64,000 nt of DNA, taken from contig JAHNUO010000001.1 in NCBI GenBank assembly GCA_019787685.1, positions 3,410,001-3,474,000 of the forward strand, given 5' to 3'. Shown piece by piece: positions 1 through 11,779 of the stretch; position 1 is the first letter of the stretch; each line of letters opens with the position of its first letter. The notes under the pieces are model-generated. The model ran no database searches. It was not told the DNA's origin and saw nothing but the letters and a program-made list of their open reading frames with translations. The position numbers and the translations under genes are program-made. This DNA is from Chiua virens. Taxonomy: Eukaryota > Basidiomycota > Agaricomycetes > Boletales > Boletaceae.

Positions 1-1530
1 TGTGTTATCACACATTATCTCTTATCTATGATTCCTTATGACTCATACTTACACATTATGACTCACATTGCAGTGCTTATCTCATAACATGCATTTACCA
101 CATTGTTACAGCATTGTATCCTCATGTCCTTATCCATGACTCACCATCACTGCCAGATACCTGTGCAACCTCATGCTTTCACACTCTATCTTCTAATCAG
201 AACTCTTTCCCTTATCATGTAGTTCATACTCATATTAGATCTCTGCTTGTACTTTGAGTATATAAGATGTGAATGCAGCTCCAAGGGGACTCTAACAAAG
301 TTCACCTTTGGATATTTCCCATTGTCTCTCATAGATGGATCTCCTCTGTAGTTCTTGCCTCACTTGTTGGACTCCTTGCACTCTACACCCTTACACTGCA
401 CTACAGCCACTTGCAAGCCCCTCATAGTCCACGTTTGTTCTAGGTTGTTATACTCAGTGTATGCCAAAGAAAGCCAAGCCCTATGATATGTCAACAGGGG
501 GACCCAGTTTGTGGAGTAACATGGAGATTGTTTTATCAAATCCTGAGTTGAACACCATCCATGGGCTAAAAATTTCTGGATGAATATGTATCTCCAAGTC
601 GTCCCCTAATTTGAAGGTTTGAACCTCGTTCTCATGCCCATTTCAAGAAGGTGGTGCCCTTATGATCCCTAATTCTTCTTTTCTGCCAACTTGGTCATTC
701 AAGTTCTATGGTGATAGGGGAAACTCAGCCCTTCCCTACTGCTGCTGAACTGACCAAGTGTCATCGATGGACAGCAACTTGAACTAGTGACTGGTGATCG
801 CTACAGGTGATGCTGATAATGGGCAGCCCAGGACTCGTGCTGCCACTAAACTATGTTGTTTCTAGAAACCTCCAGATCAGCCAGTGCTGCTGCTATATGG
901 GAAGGTGCCACTGACTATCACCTGTTCTGAGCTGGTGCAACTCCATGGCTGTAACCTACTTATGGTGACATTTCCCCTCACCACCCATTGGACAGTGGCA
1001 TAAGAAGTAGACTTGCCTCCAATGCCAAATATGGTGCGGTCACACGAACTGTGTACAGTACAGCCTAAACTTCTTTCCTAGCAATTTTGATAGACTCAGC
1101 CTCTTTTGCCAGTGTAATCCATGATTTGAAGTCTGATAACAGCAATGCCTGCTGTGTAAGCAGCTTTGGCTTCAGGTCGGTGTCTTCGGTCCAGACTTGC
1201 AAGTAAGTAGTAAGCACATTCTGAGTCGAAGTCCACATCTGAAGCACCCTGATCGACTGCGACTGTGGTGCCACTCAAATATGGATGATTGAGTCACTCT
1301 TGTGGGCATGTGGCCAATAAGCCACATCTCAAAGATACCCAAAGCCTTGAAAACTCTAGCACCTCTTCCTTCTGCACTAGGTGTGTCTGTGCAACATCCA
1401 GTGTCACTTGCTGTTGATACGAAACAATACATACAAGCAGCTGCGAGTGTAGATTACTGTATTTAGTAGTTTGTTCATGCATCACTGCTCACTACTTATG
1501 CTCCGATTATTCGCACGTGTACCTCAGTTG
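1..1530. other. Repeat-like non-coding DNA, no supportable gene
   Basis: I see no gene here. All open frames are short and lack recognisable motifs. A TATA-like stretch (gagtatataaga, about 258-269) is followed by T/C-rich sequence, which resembles a retrotransposon LTR promoter, but no matching second LTR or terminal repeats were found. The next element to the right is a copia gag gene, so this may be decayed upstream element DNA. That is inference only. Confidence 0.4.
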
Positions 1531-2088
1531 TTCCAGCCCAAACGACTGAGGTACGTCGTCTCGTATTCACTCATTATATGAGTTATTTACATACCCTACC
1601 CAGTCTGTTCATTAGGTATGAATACAATGTAGTGTAGCGGCACGCTCCGCTGTGTTGGTGAAACATGGAAGGCGAGTGCAAGTGTGAAAGGGGAAGGTGA
1701 CTGAGCCGATAGATGGTTTGTTGAGTGTGCGAGAAAGAATGAATGCATCCATGCGTAGAGAGAGAGTCAGAGAACATGCAGAATCGGGAGACTCGGAAGG
1801 CATGCAGAACGTTGGAATACTTCAGATTGAGCTGAAACAATTGGGATTGGACTCTAAGACTGATTATTATTGTGATGGAGATGAACGTACGAGGAGGCTT
1901 ATATACAAAAGTGAAAAGGCTATGAAGTGTATGGTAAACAGAGAGCTTAGAAACGACTGAATAGTGCTGAATAACACTGACAAATAAAATGAAAAGGCAG
2001 TGGTCACTCGGACCAGATCTGTAGCCGGATGCATGGCAATCCTTACAGTAGTCATTCCAGCCCAAACGACTGAGTCTGTTCATTAGGT
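1531..2088. repeat. Duplicated 34-nt word, one copy split by 52 bp
   Basis: The 20-mer ttccagcccaaacgactgag occurs at 1531-1550 and 2055-2074. The word gtctgttcattaggt occurs at 1603-1617 and 2074-2088. In the right copy the two words are fused at a shared g; in the left copy 52 bp lie between them. Read on the minus strand, both copies lie in one open frame (1583-2245) with a Cys pair pattern CxxCxC...CxxC, but I cannot assign that frame to a family. The 52 bp is intron-sized but has no clean GT...AG boundaries giving the same join. Confidence 0.5.
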
Positions 2089-2286
2089 TATGAGCCCTGC
2101 GCCCTAGTGCAACTCGACAGTCACAAAAATTGCACCGGAACGCATTTTCGCTCCATTCTCGCCTCGTCATAATTCCTCCAAGCCTCAACCTCCTTCCCAT
2201 TCCCTCGAAACAACTCCAATCTTGCTCGCGCTTATTCTGAGCCACCCTGCATGCACACTAGCATTTTTTACACACCATAACACCTC

Positions 2287-3392
2287 ATGTCCGGCCAAGG
2301 AAACCCATCTACAGGGCAGCCTACCCCAGGCGCCCAGGCAGGATCCACCATGCCTGCGACAACTGCAATAAAGTGGGACCTGCCATCCAATCCTCTCTAT
2401 TATTTCCCACGCAGTGACGATGTGAAACTTGCCAATGAAACCGGTTACTTTGTTTGGTCGCATTGCATGCGAATTGGTTTTGACTACTGTGGTCTTACTT
2501 CACTCATTGACGGAACTCTCAAAGAGCCTCCCGACACAGATACAGCAAACCTAGCTGTCTGGTGCAGCATGAATTCAGCAGCATGCTTGCTTATCATGCA
2601 GTGTATCAAACCTGATCTGATCATAAAGATCATCCGTCAATGGAAAGTGAAGGAAATGTGGGACAAACTAGCAGTGGAATTCAGCCAAGTCGGCACTGGA
2701 TCGATTATCTATTGGTTTTGTTGTCTTATGCTCCACATGCCAAGTGGTGGCGACGTATCAAGTCACATTAACGACTACCAAGAAGCTGTCCAATATCTAG
2801 CAAATGCCGATTTCATCATACCTGAATGGTTTGCTGCTGCTATCCTGCTATCCACACTACCATCTGATCCAAAGGACCCGGACTCATGGGACTATTTTAT
2901 CAAGGGTGTACGCTTCGACAAAAATAAAACTACGCTAGTGAGTATAGTATCCGAGATTCTTGAGGAGAAACGCCGCCAACCCCCCCCTACACCAACCAGT
3001 ACCACTGGAGCTTCCGAGAATGTGCTTGCAGCACTCGAAAGAGCCACTTGCACAGCCGGAACTAAATTTTGCACAAATTGCAAGCACGAGGGGCACGACA
3101 TCACCGAATGTTGGGCTTTGGGTAGCGGGAAGGAAGGACAGGGCCTGAGAAGGAAGAAGCAGAAAAAGAAGGGCAAAAAGAATGAGAAAGCGAAGGTAGC
3201 AGCCGAAGATGGGGGAGATGAAACATCCAATGTCATGTTCGAAAAGTGCCTTGCCAGAAGTGAGGATATCTCGACTGCTCATTCGCGGATTGAAGATATT
3301 TCAACACAATTCACTCCAACATCCCCCGACACTGAGGATCATGTGTACAGTGCACGTACAGCAAACCCAGTGCCAATCATCAATTCTGGTGC
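2287..3392 (+). pseudogene. Ty1/copia Gag, cut at the protease boundary by a gypsy LTR
   Basis: This frame encodes the capsid/nucleocapsid protein of a copia retrotransposon. The N-terminal 220 residues have the copia gag fold pattern (UBN2-like; 'WDKLAVEF' and 'LPSDP' segments). A zinc knuckle CTNCKHEGHDITEC, in the form C-x2-C-x4-H-x4-C, lies at about 3070-3112, and a lysine-rich tail follows. Near the end, 'VPIINSGA' aligns with the copia protease active-site motif DSGA, but the catalytic Asp reads Asn. The reading frame then runs into a family A LTR at 3393, which supplies the last residues and the stop. The start is the first Met of the open frame. No 5' LTR matching the copia LTR at 11590 was seen upstream, so this gag and the pol at 9649 may or may not come from one element. 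Confidence 0.82.
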
Positions 3393-3982
3393 TGTAGGAG
3401 TTAGATACTCCCTACGGTTGTAGGATACATTTTCCTCGCTCTTCATCATGTCATATCACCTCCCGTCTCATCCACCATCAACTTTGTGCCAGCCCGGTTT
3501 CATTCCTAGCGTTTACAGATCATCCGAATCCAATCCAAGTCCAATCTGAGTCAATGCGATCCAATCTGGTTCCTTCCATACTCACCCTACGTTGATCCTG
3601 TACACTTACTTAGGGTCAGATTACCTTTAACAGTCCTGGGTTATGCCCAGGACTATAAAACCATGTTTCTAACACAAAAATATTGTCTTTCTGCGTTCAG
3701 GAGATCTCCTGTTTACTCTCCTGTGTGTGAGTGAGCTGGATAGTTTCTCTTTTACCTCGTCCTATCGTTCCTCTGCGTCTCATCTACTCAAATCAATACT
3801 CTCATTGCCTCGCCTCCACCCGGATACTTTTACATCGACCGCTTTTCATTCCGGATCATTCAGCAGCCTCTAGGACTCTTAGGCAAACCTGAATCCATCA
3901 TTCCTTCAAATATAACCCCCCTTGGGACAAACCTATCGCCCCACCTTTCTTCATATCATCTATTTTTTTTTAGTTTTCTACA
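3393..3982 (+). repeat. Gypsy family A LTR, copy A1, internally deleted (590 bp)
   Basis: The copy starts TGTAGGAGTTAG and ends TTTTCTACA, so the termini TGTAG/CTACA are inverted. It lacks about 118 bp present in copies A2-A4; the gap is after 'ggttccttcca' near 3575. A palindrome AGTCCTGGG-TTATG-CCCAGGACT (3632-3654) overlaps the TATA box ACTATAAAA (3652-3660). A second perfect palindrome CAGGAGATCTCCTG (3698-3711) lies just downstream, in the presumed R region. Two bases after the LTR comes tggagcccactgcgagg, a likely tRNA primer-binding site, so A1 looks like a 5' LTR. The left flank is copia gag. Confidence 0.85.
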
Positions 3983-4182
3983 ACTGGAGCCCACTGCGAG
4001 GGGTGGTTTCAGAAGGTTCGGATTCCGATGTCTTTGCTCTCCTACTGCTTTTCCTTCATTTTGCCATGCACCTCGCCTACACCCATCCCTGACTTGTGCC
4101 TTATCCAGTTTCACAAACCTTATTTTTTTTCGGATCCGGTTATGATACCTTCTGACTTTTAGTCCCTGTTCACCCTGCTCGC
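3983..4182 (+). other. Primer-binding site and leader of a family A gypsy element
   Basis: This is about 200 bp between two LTRs of opposite orientation. It begins ac-tggagcccactgcgagg, a primer-binding-site candidate starting with the expected TGG. The rest is T/C-rich leader-like sequence without an open frame. The minus-strand outer LTR at 17697 is followed by a similar but diverged word (tagagcccaccatgagggg on the minus strand), which supports the assignment. Confidence 0.6.
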
Positions 4183-4887
4183 TGTAGAAAAGTAATAATA
4201 GGTGATAAGAAGAAAGGTGGGGTGATAGGTTCGTCCCAAGGGGGGTTATGTTTGAAGGAATGATGGATTCAGGTTTGTCTAAGAGTCCTAGAGGCTGCTG
4301 GATGATCCGGAATGAAAAGCGGTCAATGTAAAAGTATCCAGGTGGAGGCGAGGCAATGAGAGTATTGATTTGAGTAGATGAGACGCAGAGGAACGATAGG
4401 ACGAGGTAAAAGAGAAACTATCCAGCTCACTCACACACGGGAGAGTAAACAGGAGATCTCCTGAACACAGAAAGACAATATTTTTGTGTTAGAAACATGG
4501 TTTTATAGTCCTGGGCATAACCCAGGACTGTTAAAGATAATCTGACCCTAAGTAAGTGTACAGGATTGACGTAGGGTGAGTATGCTAAGAAGGAGTGTCA
4601 AACCTTGTAGATGACAAAGAAAGGAAAGGTGTTAGGATAGTAATGACCTTAATAAGGCCAAATCGAGTAGAACAAGTCAAATCGGATGAAGTGGAATACG
4701 TACAAAGGAACTGGATTGGATCGCGTTGACTCGGATTGGACTCAGATTGGATTCGGATGATTTGTAAACGCTAGGAATGAAACTGGGCTGGCACAAAGTC
4801 GATGGCGGATGAGACGAGAGGTGATATGACATGATGAAGAGCGAGGAAAATGTATCCTACAACTGTAGGGAGTATCTAACTCCTACA
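4183..4887 (-). repeat. Gypsy family A LTR, copy A2, inverted (705 bp)
   Basis: This is a full-length reverse-complement copy of the family A LTR, running minus-strand TGTAGGAG...TTTTCTACA. The pre-TATA palindrome is intact at 4507-4529. It faces A1 tail to tail with 200 bp between them, forming a long inverted repeat. The flanks (cgc at left, cca at right) show no target-site duplication, and there is no primer-binding site next to its 3' end, so it is not a simple 5' LTR. Confidence 0.85.
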
Positions 4888-6975
4888 CCACACCCCTGTA
4901 CTGTTACTAACCCTTCCTCCGTGTCTCACAATACATCTGCCCTTAGCTACGAAGGTCACGAGCACATCAGACAATCAACTGACACCATTTCCGTCCATCA
5001 TGATCGTGGCTAGCATAATCCAGATGCTGTATCTCTTTGCACATGTGTTGGACTGCCCCAATCGAAGAAAGTACAGTATGCATTGCATTATGTCAATCCC
5101 AGTATACGCGACCTTTGGGAGACCCTACCTGAAGCAGTTGCCGATCTGCCAGATTGGCAGGTGTTCATTATAGCTGTCAAGACACTCTACCTGGAACTCG
5201 ATAACCAGTACCATTTCGAGGATCTCCAAAATCTCGTCAATCACTATTGATCCAAGTCAATGCACTTCCTTGACGAGCTGGGGAAGTATATTCGGGAATT
5301 TACAAAAGTATCATCATTCCTTCTCACCCAACAATGAATAGCAACTCTTGATCGAGACTTTCTTTTTCTTAGTGGTTTCCCAGTCGATTTACAGTACGAG
5401 ATTCATCGACGGTTAGCGATCCTGTGACCGGATATCCACCCAGATGCCTCGTATGCGCTCAATGACATTCGTGACACAGCTGAGTTTCTTTTATCAGGAT
5501 CACATTCTTATTTTACACCTACACCTTCACTTTGCCTTCAATCACCTTCACTTTCGCTACCTGACACTTACAATCCGCTTCCATATAACTGACCCATCTC
5601 TTCATCCATTTTTATTTCACCATTAATCCAAGGACCGCCTACTAACTCGTATAGTTCTGCGGTTATCACACCGGTTATGGACATCAACCCATGTGTTGCT
5701 CTGTCATCGCAACTGTCGGTTATGGAATGACTGACAGATTTTATTATCAATTCAACCATGTTAACTGAACCAGTCTCACCACTCTCAATCCCAATTGCAC
5801 CTCACACGACCATCATCACAACACCTCTTAGCATCACGGACGCGCAGTCAGCCTGTCATTGTGACCTACTTGACATTGAACCGGACACTCTGTCATATTC
5901 GGTAACAACTCGGCCGGTAGTACACGACACAGCACCATGTCCAATCGAAACCGATTGTGATTCGGATGATCCAAATGACGGATCGGTCGAACCCATAATC
6001 AGCCCTGCCATTTTCCCACTACGAAATACCCCCATTGTCATGTCCGCACTCGGTCTTGCATCTGATCTGGCCTCTCATCCCATTCCCCCGAAATCACTCT
6101 CAAATGCTCCCTATCGACCCATCCCCCATTCGTGCCAATCATTTTCCCTTTTCCTACTAAAGCTGCTTCATCCGTGGACCACTATTATACTGAGTCAGGC
6201 ATTACCGGCCAGTAATATTGTTTCGATCCGCAGTGTACACGAGCCGCCTTGGCTGTACCCTGACTGTCCCAGGCATTCATTTTTATCTATTTTTGTTTCA
6301 TACCTGTGCAAGACTAACATTTTAGGACGAATGAGTGTCAGCCGGTTTGTAAGGGATCATCATGATCTGCTGGCTGAGACAGTCCTAACTGGTCGTATCC
6401 AGATCGCTGCCATTTGCGTACTCCCAAGGCCCACGAAACATCTGAACGTTCATGCAGGCACCTTTCAACTACTCATTCTACCTACACACGCGTCCTTACC
6501 CCATTTGAATCTGCCTCCTTCTTGCATTTGTTCATCCGCGTTCCTGTCGTTTACTATTCAAGTTCCCCTCGTTCACATCTGGTCTTCCGTTATGGCCGCT
6601 TTGCCTTCATTCTCACCATCTGCCTTGGCAGCCGGTTTCACCATGGAGCCTTCAAAACTGAATCTGCCTATTCCTCATCTGTCACTGCTTAATCTGCGAG
6701 TACATATAACACTTCCCTTGCATACTTTCGATGCCCAGGAGGTCATCATTTCAAGTTCCCCTCAGTGTGAGCTTGGTTGGTATCTAATACCAAGCTCAGT
6801 TTTTCACATTTTTAGTCACATAACATGCACTTTCGATGCCATCCGCTCGTATATGGATCTGCTTCTGCGCATTACTAACCGGTTCATTGATTTTATAGTT
6901 CAACCTGATGGTCCGCTGTTGTTAGTTGACGTCGCGACTACTTGGCAATGGTCCAAGCATCGTCTCAAAGCATAA
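4888..6975 (+). pseudogene. Ty3/gypsy Gag-like frame with TGA stops
   Basis: One reading frame runs through the whole segment. The first part matches the gypsy gag at 14235-16605 (shared pattern: ALHYV...LWETLPE...DW..F...VK.LYP, then F.KVS, then GFP..L..EI..RL). The frame is broken by one TAG near 5008 and five TGA codons at 5248, 5335, 5425, 5590 and 5728. From 5731 it stays open for 415 codons to 6975; that Ser/Pro/His-rich part contains no zinc knuckle, protease, RT or integrase motif that I recognise. The segment follows LTR A2 directly and lies in the interior expected for the element whose 5' LTR is A1. The open 3' half could be a divergent Gag tail or another element's frame. Confidence 0.6.
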
Positions 6976-7497
6976 AACATACAGTCAGCCATATGATACG
7001 TATCTGTCTCTATCCCAGCATTCGACCAGTGCTCTCTATCTCACCCCAGGATTTGATCCAGTGCCTCTAAAACAACGAAAACCGCTGCTAAACACACAGA
7101 CAATTCATATGATACACTCTTTCCTTTGATACAACAAGACAGAAAAATAAAACAACGAAACCATTCATATACTGCCAGTTCCTTTGCCTTCAATCATAAC
7201 TGTTGTTATTTAGATATTCACTTTCGCTACTACTTTTCTCTCATCCAAAACTGAATACTGTCATACGCAATCCGGCTGCTTGGTGAAGCGATTTGTGCAG
7301 GTATAGACTCAAAAGATGACCGAAGAAGACAAGCCAGATGGACAACCGCACCCCATATTAATTATTTTCGTTTCTTTTCACTCACATCGTTTTATTGATC
7401 ACTTTCCATTCATTGCTTAATTAGGGATCATGACCGGATTGGACAGAGGACACAGATCGATTGCTATACTACGACACAGCGGGAACAACGACTCTAT
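6976..7497. other. No gene seen; A/T-rich transposon-flank DNA
   Basis: The sequence is A/T-rich with only short frames. It lies downstream of the gag-like frame and beyond the 3' end of the convergent gene at 7498-8787. I see no polypurine tract, LTR or motif. Confidence 0.4.
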
Positions 7498-8787
7498 CTA
7501 CAGAAGCCATAGTACGGCCTTCACCTTCTCCAACTCAGCCTCCTTCAATGTGATTGCCATCCCTTTATCCACCAACTGCATCTCGAGTGTCTTGTACTCG
7601 GTTTTGGAGGCGAGCAGCTCTGCCTCCATAGCAAGCATGGCCCATTTGGCCGTGTCGACCTGAGAGCACGTGGGTCTGTCTTGACCCGATGTCTTCTGCT
7701 TCTTCTTGGGGCCCATATCCTCTTCCTCCTTGTTGTCCACGATGGATGCCTTAGCCTTAGGATGTGGCTTCGGCCTTGCCTTGTGTGTATCCGGAACCGG
7801 ATTGGACGGTTCCGCGAAGAGTCAGCACGGTGGTACAAATACCACCGGTTTTTGCGAAGCTAAACTGTGTATTAATACACGCAAACTGATGAGCAACGTG
7901 TTATTACTCACCTGGGACCCTCGTCGCTTCTGCCTTTCCATCCGTCTTCACCCTCTTGCCACCACGTCCGCTTGAATACATAGGTGCAGCTCTGGCGGTC
8001 CTTTCCACAGCGTCTGCATACATGACTAGGAACCCCAAAACAGGGGTACCCTGCGCCAAGCACCGCTCGCACGGCACCTCGTGGTCGATGTCACCTTCCT
8101 CCCGCAGCGAATTGGTATGGGTCGGCGGCATGCTCTTGGTCGTGCTGCTTTCAATGATGATCGGCTTGTCCTCGTCCTCTGACTCGTTCTCCATTATGAT
8201 AGGATGCTGTACGTATAACCTAGTTAGCATCACGTGTACTGGATATGTATCTGGACATGCACCTTCCGTTTCTCTCTCCCCTCTGGTGCTTTCCCCTTCT
8301 CCACGCACCTTCCTCACGCCTTCTCATCTCCCGCATCCTCTCTTTCCTCACTCTCATGCACGGCCACCGTTGCCTTCACCACGTCATCAGCCGCCTTTCA
8401 TAGCTTCTTGACCGCGTCCCACTGTTCCATCACTTTCTGCGACTCTTGAATCACAAGGGTGACCGCGTTGTCAACCCAAGCCTCGACGCTGGTGTCCCAA
8501 GCCTGTCAAAGGCAATCACTGAGATGTTTCTGTAAAAACGAATAGTTCGCGGTTAGTACACGACGAGACGTGATCGGTTAACTACATACCAGGATCTCAT
8601 CCCATTCCTCTTGCCACATCGTCTGCTCCTCGACCAGGTCCTCCCTATCATCCAGGATCATCTTCGTGAAGTCCTTGGCATGTCCGTTCACATGCTTCAG
8701 CTCCATCTTGGCAAAGACACGTGGTTTGTACAGATCGACCGCTTTCTGCATGTCCATGTATTTGAGGATCGACTCGGCATACGACAT
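7498..8787 (-). pseudogene. Decayed four-exon gene with Cys pair and C-terminal coiled coil
   Basis: Exon 1 (8787 to about 8588) is acidic and helical (MSYAESILKYMDMQKAV...). An intron with GTATGT...TACTAAC...TACAG joins exon 2 ('AWDTSVEAWVDNAVTL...'). An intron with GCTAAC branch site and TACAG end joins exon 3 (HPIIMENESEDEDKP...VPCERCLAQG). An intron with GTGAGT...TTTAG joins exon 4, a Lys-rich linker followed by a heptad-like coil (MEAELLASKTEYKTLEMQL...) ending at 7498. In-frame TGA codons in exon 2 (one at the CTATGA after AVKKL) and in exon 4 (about 7816) break it, although all splice signals survive. It resembles a family often found in multiple copies in mushroom genomes; its function is unknown to me. 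It sits between retroelement gag debris and LTR A3 and could have been carried by the repeats. Confidence 0.6.
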
Positions 8788-8940
8788 AGTGGAAGTTTAA
8801 AAGATAAAAGGAATGGAAGAGCAGTGTGGACGCGATGCGTTCAGGTAATGTCCGGTGGTGCATTGTTCAGTTTTCAAACCCAGCTCGCACGTACATCACG
8901 TGACTGACTGAGGACAGTCGGCATCCAAGTTCCCCTCGGG

Positions 8941-9648
8941 TGTAGGAGTTAGATACTCCCTATGGTTATAGGATACATTTTCCTCGCTCTTCATCATGTC
9001 ATATCACCTCCCATCTCATCTGCCATTGACTTTGTGCCAGCCTGGTTTCATTCCTAGCGTTTACAAATCATCCAAATCCAATCCAAGTCCAATCCAAGTC
9101 AATGCAATGCAATCCAGTTCCTTCATACATATTCTGCTTCATCCGATTTGACTTGTTCTACTCGATTTGGCCTTATTAAGGTCATTACTATCCTAACACC
9201 TTTCCTTTCTTTGTCATCTACAAGGTTTGACACTCCTTCTTAGCATACTCACCCTACGTCAATCCTGTACACTTACTTAGGGTCGGATTACCTTTAACAG
9301 TCCTGGGTTATGCCCAGGACTATAAAACCATGTTTCTAACACAAAAATATTGTCTTTCTGTGTTCAGGAGATCTCCTGTTTACTTTCCCATGTGTGAGTG
9401 AGCTGGACAGTTTCTCTTTTACCTCGTCCTATCGTTCCTCTGCGTCTCATCTACTCAAATCAATACTCTCATTGCCTCACCTCCACCCGGATACTTTTAC
9501 ATCGACTGCTTTTCATTCTGGATCATTCAGCAGCCTCTAGGACTCTTAGACAAACCTGAATCCATCATTCCTTCAAATATAACCCCCCTTGGGATGAACC
9601 TATTGCCCCACCTTTCTTCATATCGTCTATTTTTTTTAGTTTTCTACA
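8941..9648 (+). repeat. Gypsy family A LTR, copy A3 (708 bp)
   Basis: A full-length copy, TGTAGGAGTTAG to TTTTCTACA, with palindrome at 9299-9321 and TATA box following. The left flank (cggg) and right flank (ccgg) do not form a target-site duplication, and no purine-rich tract precedes it. Its right edge joins the copia integrase-RT linker. Copia gag stops at A1 and copia pol resumes after A3, but the protease and most of the integrase are missing, so a single clean insertion between A1 and A3 does not explain the arrangement. Confidence 0.85.
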
Positions 9649-11528
9649 CCGGAACACTTGCAAGAAACACCACCATCTCCAGTGACCCCTCCTCATGCTC
9701 CTAGACTACCTCCAGCAGCCCCTCCAGCTTTACCACGTCGGAGTGAAAGGATTAAAAACCCTCCTAGATGACCTGGGAATGTCTATGGAGAACAGAGACA
9801 CCCTTTGAAACAACTCAAAGAAATTGAGAGGGAATCATGCTGGAAGGAGATGATTGGTGAATCATCGAGCACTCCACATGAACCTGCAACACCAGACATC
9901 CCTGGTGGCCTCCCACCCTCACCAACTCTGTCAGAAGATAATGTAGAACACCTGACCAGGGAAGGGGGAGATGCTTTATTGCATTATCTATGTGCTCATG
10001 CAGTTCTGCTCAGAAACTCTGGAATGACCAAAGTCAACTATAGAGACTGGTCATACCGTGACATACTTAAGCTCCCTCACCAAGAGCAAAAGCTCTGGCA
10101 TAAAGCTTGTGAGGAAGAGCTACAAATTATGAAAGATTGCAAAGTCTTTGAAGTCACAGACCATCCACCCAACCAAAAGGTTATAAAAAATAGATGGGTG
10201 TTTGATGTCAAATCAGATGGTCACAAGAAAGCCTGCCTAGTTGCCAAAGGCTTCTCACAGGTGGAAGGGCTTGACTTTGATGAGATCTTCAGCCCAGTTG
10301 TACGCTTTGAGACAGTGTGATGCATGCTCGCTCTATCTGCTCTCAATGATTGGCACATATCAGGACTTGATGTCCGATCTGCCTTCCTATATGGAATACT
10401 GGAAGAGGAACTCTACATGGAGTTTCCTGAAGGATTTGTGCCTCCCAACTCAAAAGGCAAAGTCCTCCGACTACTTCGAGCCATCTATGGCTTAAAACAG
10501 GCAGGTTTAGCCTGGTGGAGATCTTTAGATCAGTCGAAGCAGGCACTAGGCTTCAAGCGACTTAGAACAGACGCTGGCCTCTTTATCTATCGCAATGGAA
10601 AAGATATCGTCCTAGCGATTATCTACGTAGACGACGCCCTCTTCTGCAGACCCAGTAAAGCTTTAGTAGATAAGCTAAAGGCCGCATTCATGAAGAAGTG
10701 GGAATGCTGTGATCTGGGTGAAACACATGAATTCCTCAGAATGAATCTATGTCGAGAAGGTCATAGGATCCTCATAGACCAAGTCTTATACCTCAACAAA
10801 GTGCTTGAGCGCTTTAGCATGACAAATGCCAAGCCTGCTCATACTCCCTTACCGCAGGGATATTACCCAGCGAAGAATGATGCCTCTGTCAATTTAGAGT
10901 TGCGGACGTGCTTCCAGACAGTGATAGGCTCATTAATATATCTTATGATTGGCACACGACCAGATATCGCCTATGCTGTAACACAACTGGCTAGACAATC
11001 TGCAAATCCCTCACAGGAGCACCTTGATAAGGCCCTGTATATATGCCGTTACTTAGCCAGCACTTGTGATTATTCACTTGTGTTTGACAGATCTTCTGGC
11101 AAAGGAATTATTGCCTTCACTGATTCTGACTGGGGTCAAGATAAGATTACCCACTCCCAGACTGGCTTTTATATGAAGCTAGCTAATGGTGTTTTCCTAT
11201 GGAATTCACACCTGTAGAAAACCACAGCCCTCTCTTCTACAGAAGCTGAGTACATGGCTCTGGATACCATCTAAAACCAATCCCGATCTGTGGTGACAAT
11301 CAGGGATCGCTATTTATAGCTCAGAACCCAGTCACTGAAAAGCGTTCCAAACACATCCACATCCACTACCATTTTGTATGAGATGCAGTGATGATTTACA
11401 AACAAGTAGAGCTACTTTATGTCCCTGGAGATGACAATCCAGCGGATATGTTCACTAAGAACCTTGGACATGTCAAGTTCGAGAAGTTTTGCTCCTTGCT
11501 TGGTTTGGAGTTTTACTCGCCAGCCTAA
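9649..11528 (+). pseudogene. Ty1/copia Pol: reverse transcriptase and RNase H, integrase lost
   Basis: The relic begins in the linker after the integrase ('LPRRSERIKNPPR'), continues through the copia RT (RVT_2) and ends in RNase H. RT landmarks are NRWVFDVKSDG, SPVVRFETV, AFLYGILEEELYMEFPEGF, YGLKQA, and the catalytic YVDD at 10624-10635. RNase H landmarks are TDSDWGQD and ALSSTEAEYMAL; the C-terminus is 'VPGDDNPADMFTKNLGHVKFEKF', ending at a TAA at 11526-11528. A TGA at 10318 (after RFETV) and a TAG after 'NSHL' near 11215 interrupt it; relatives have Arg and Gln there. A further stop lies near 11272, where the frame is lost before the tail. The catalytic residues of RT are intact, but the element cannot make a full Pol. 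Confidence 0.88.
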
Positions 11529-11577
11529 CAGCTTGTGCGAAAGTCCTTTCTTATGCCTGAAGTATCTGTGTACACAA

Positions 11578-11779
11578 GGCAAGGGGGAGTGTTGGAATAT
11601 GTATAAACTGTTCTGACTGTTCCAGGTAGTTCCCGCGCTTCCGAGGCTTCCGCTTCTGGAAGTTCCAAGGTTCCCACACTCCAGAAGTACCAGAACCACT
11701 ATAGACTTATTGTAGTACCTTAGGCACTACAATACAATTAGTTACAATCATCAATGCAGTACCATTACTCCTCACTACA
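11578..11779 (+). repeat. Copia polypurine tract and 3' LTR
   Basis: A purine-rich tract ggcaagggggag (11578-11589) is followed directly by TGTTGGAATATGTATAAAC. This is the standard order at the 3' end of a copia element. The LTR most likely runs from 11590 to 11779, where TACA ends it (190 bp). The right border is set only by the CA terminus because no second copy is in the window. It contains a short inverted word pair (tgtagtacc / ggcactaca) near 11711-11732. Confidence 0.7.

Noticed and set aside
1065..1485. Three overlapping short minus-strand frames
   Set aside because: None extends beyond 86 codons, no splice pattern links them, and I recognise no domain.
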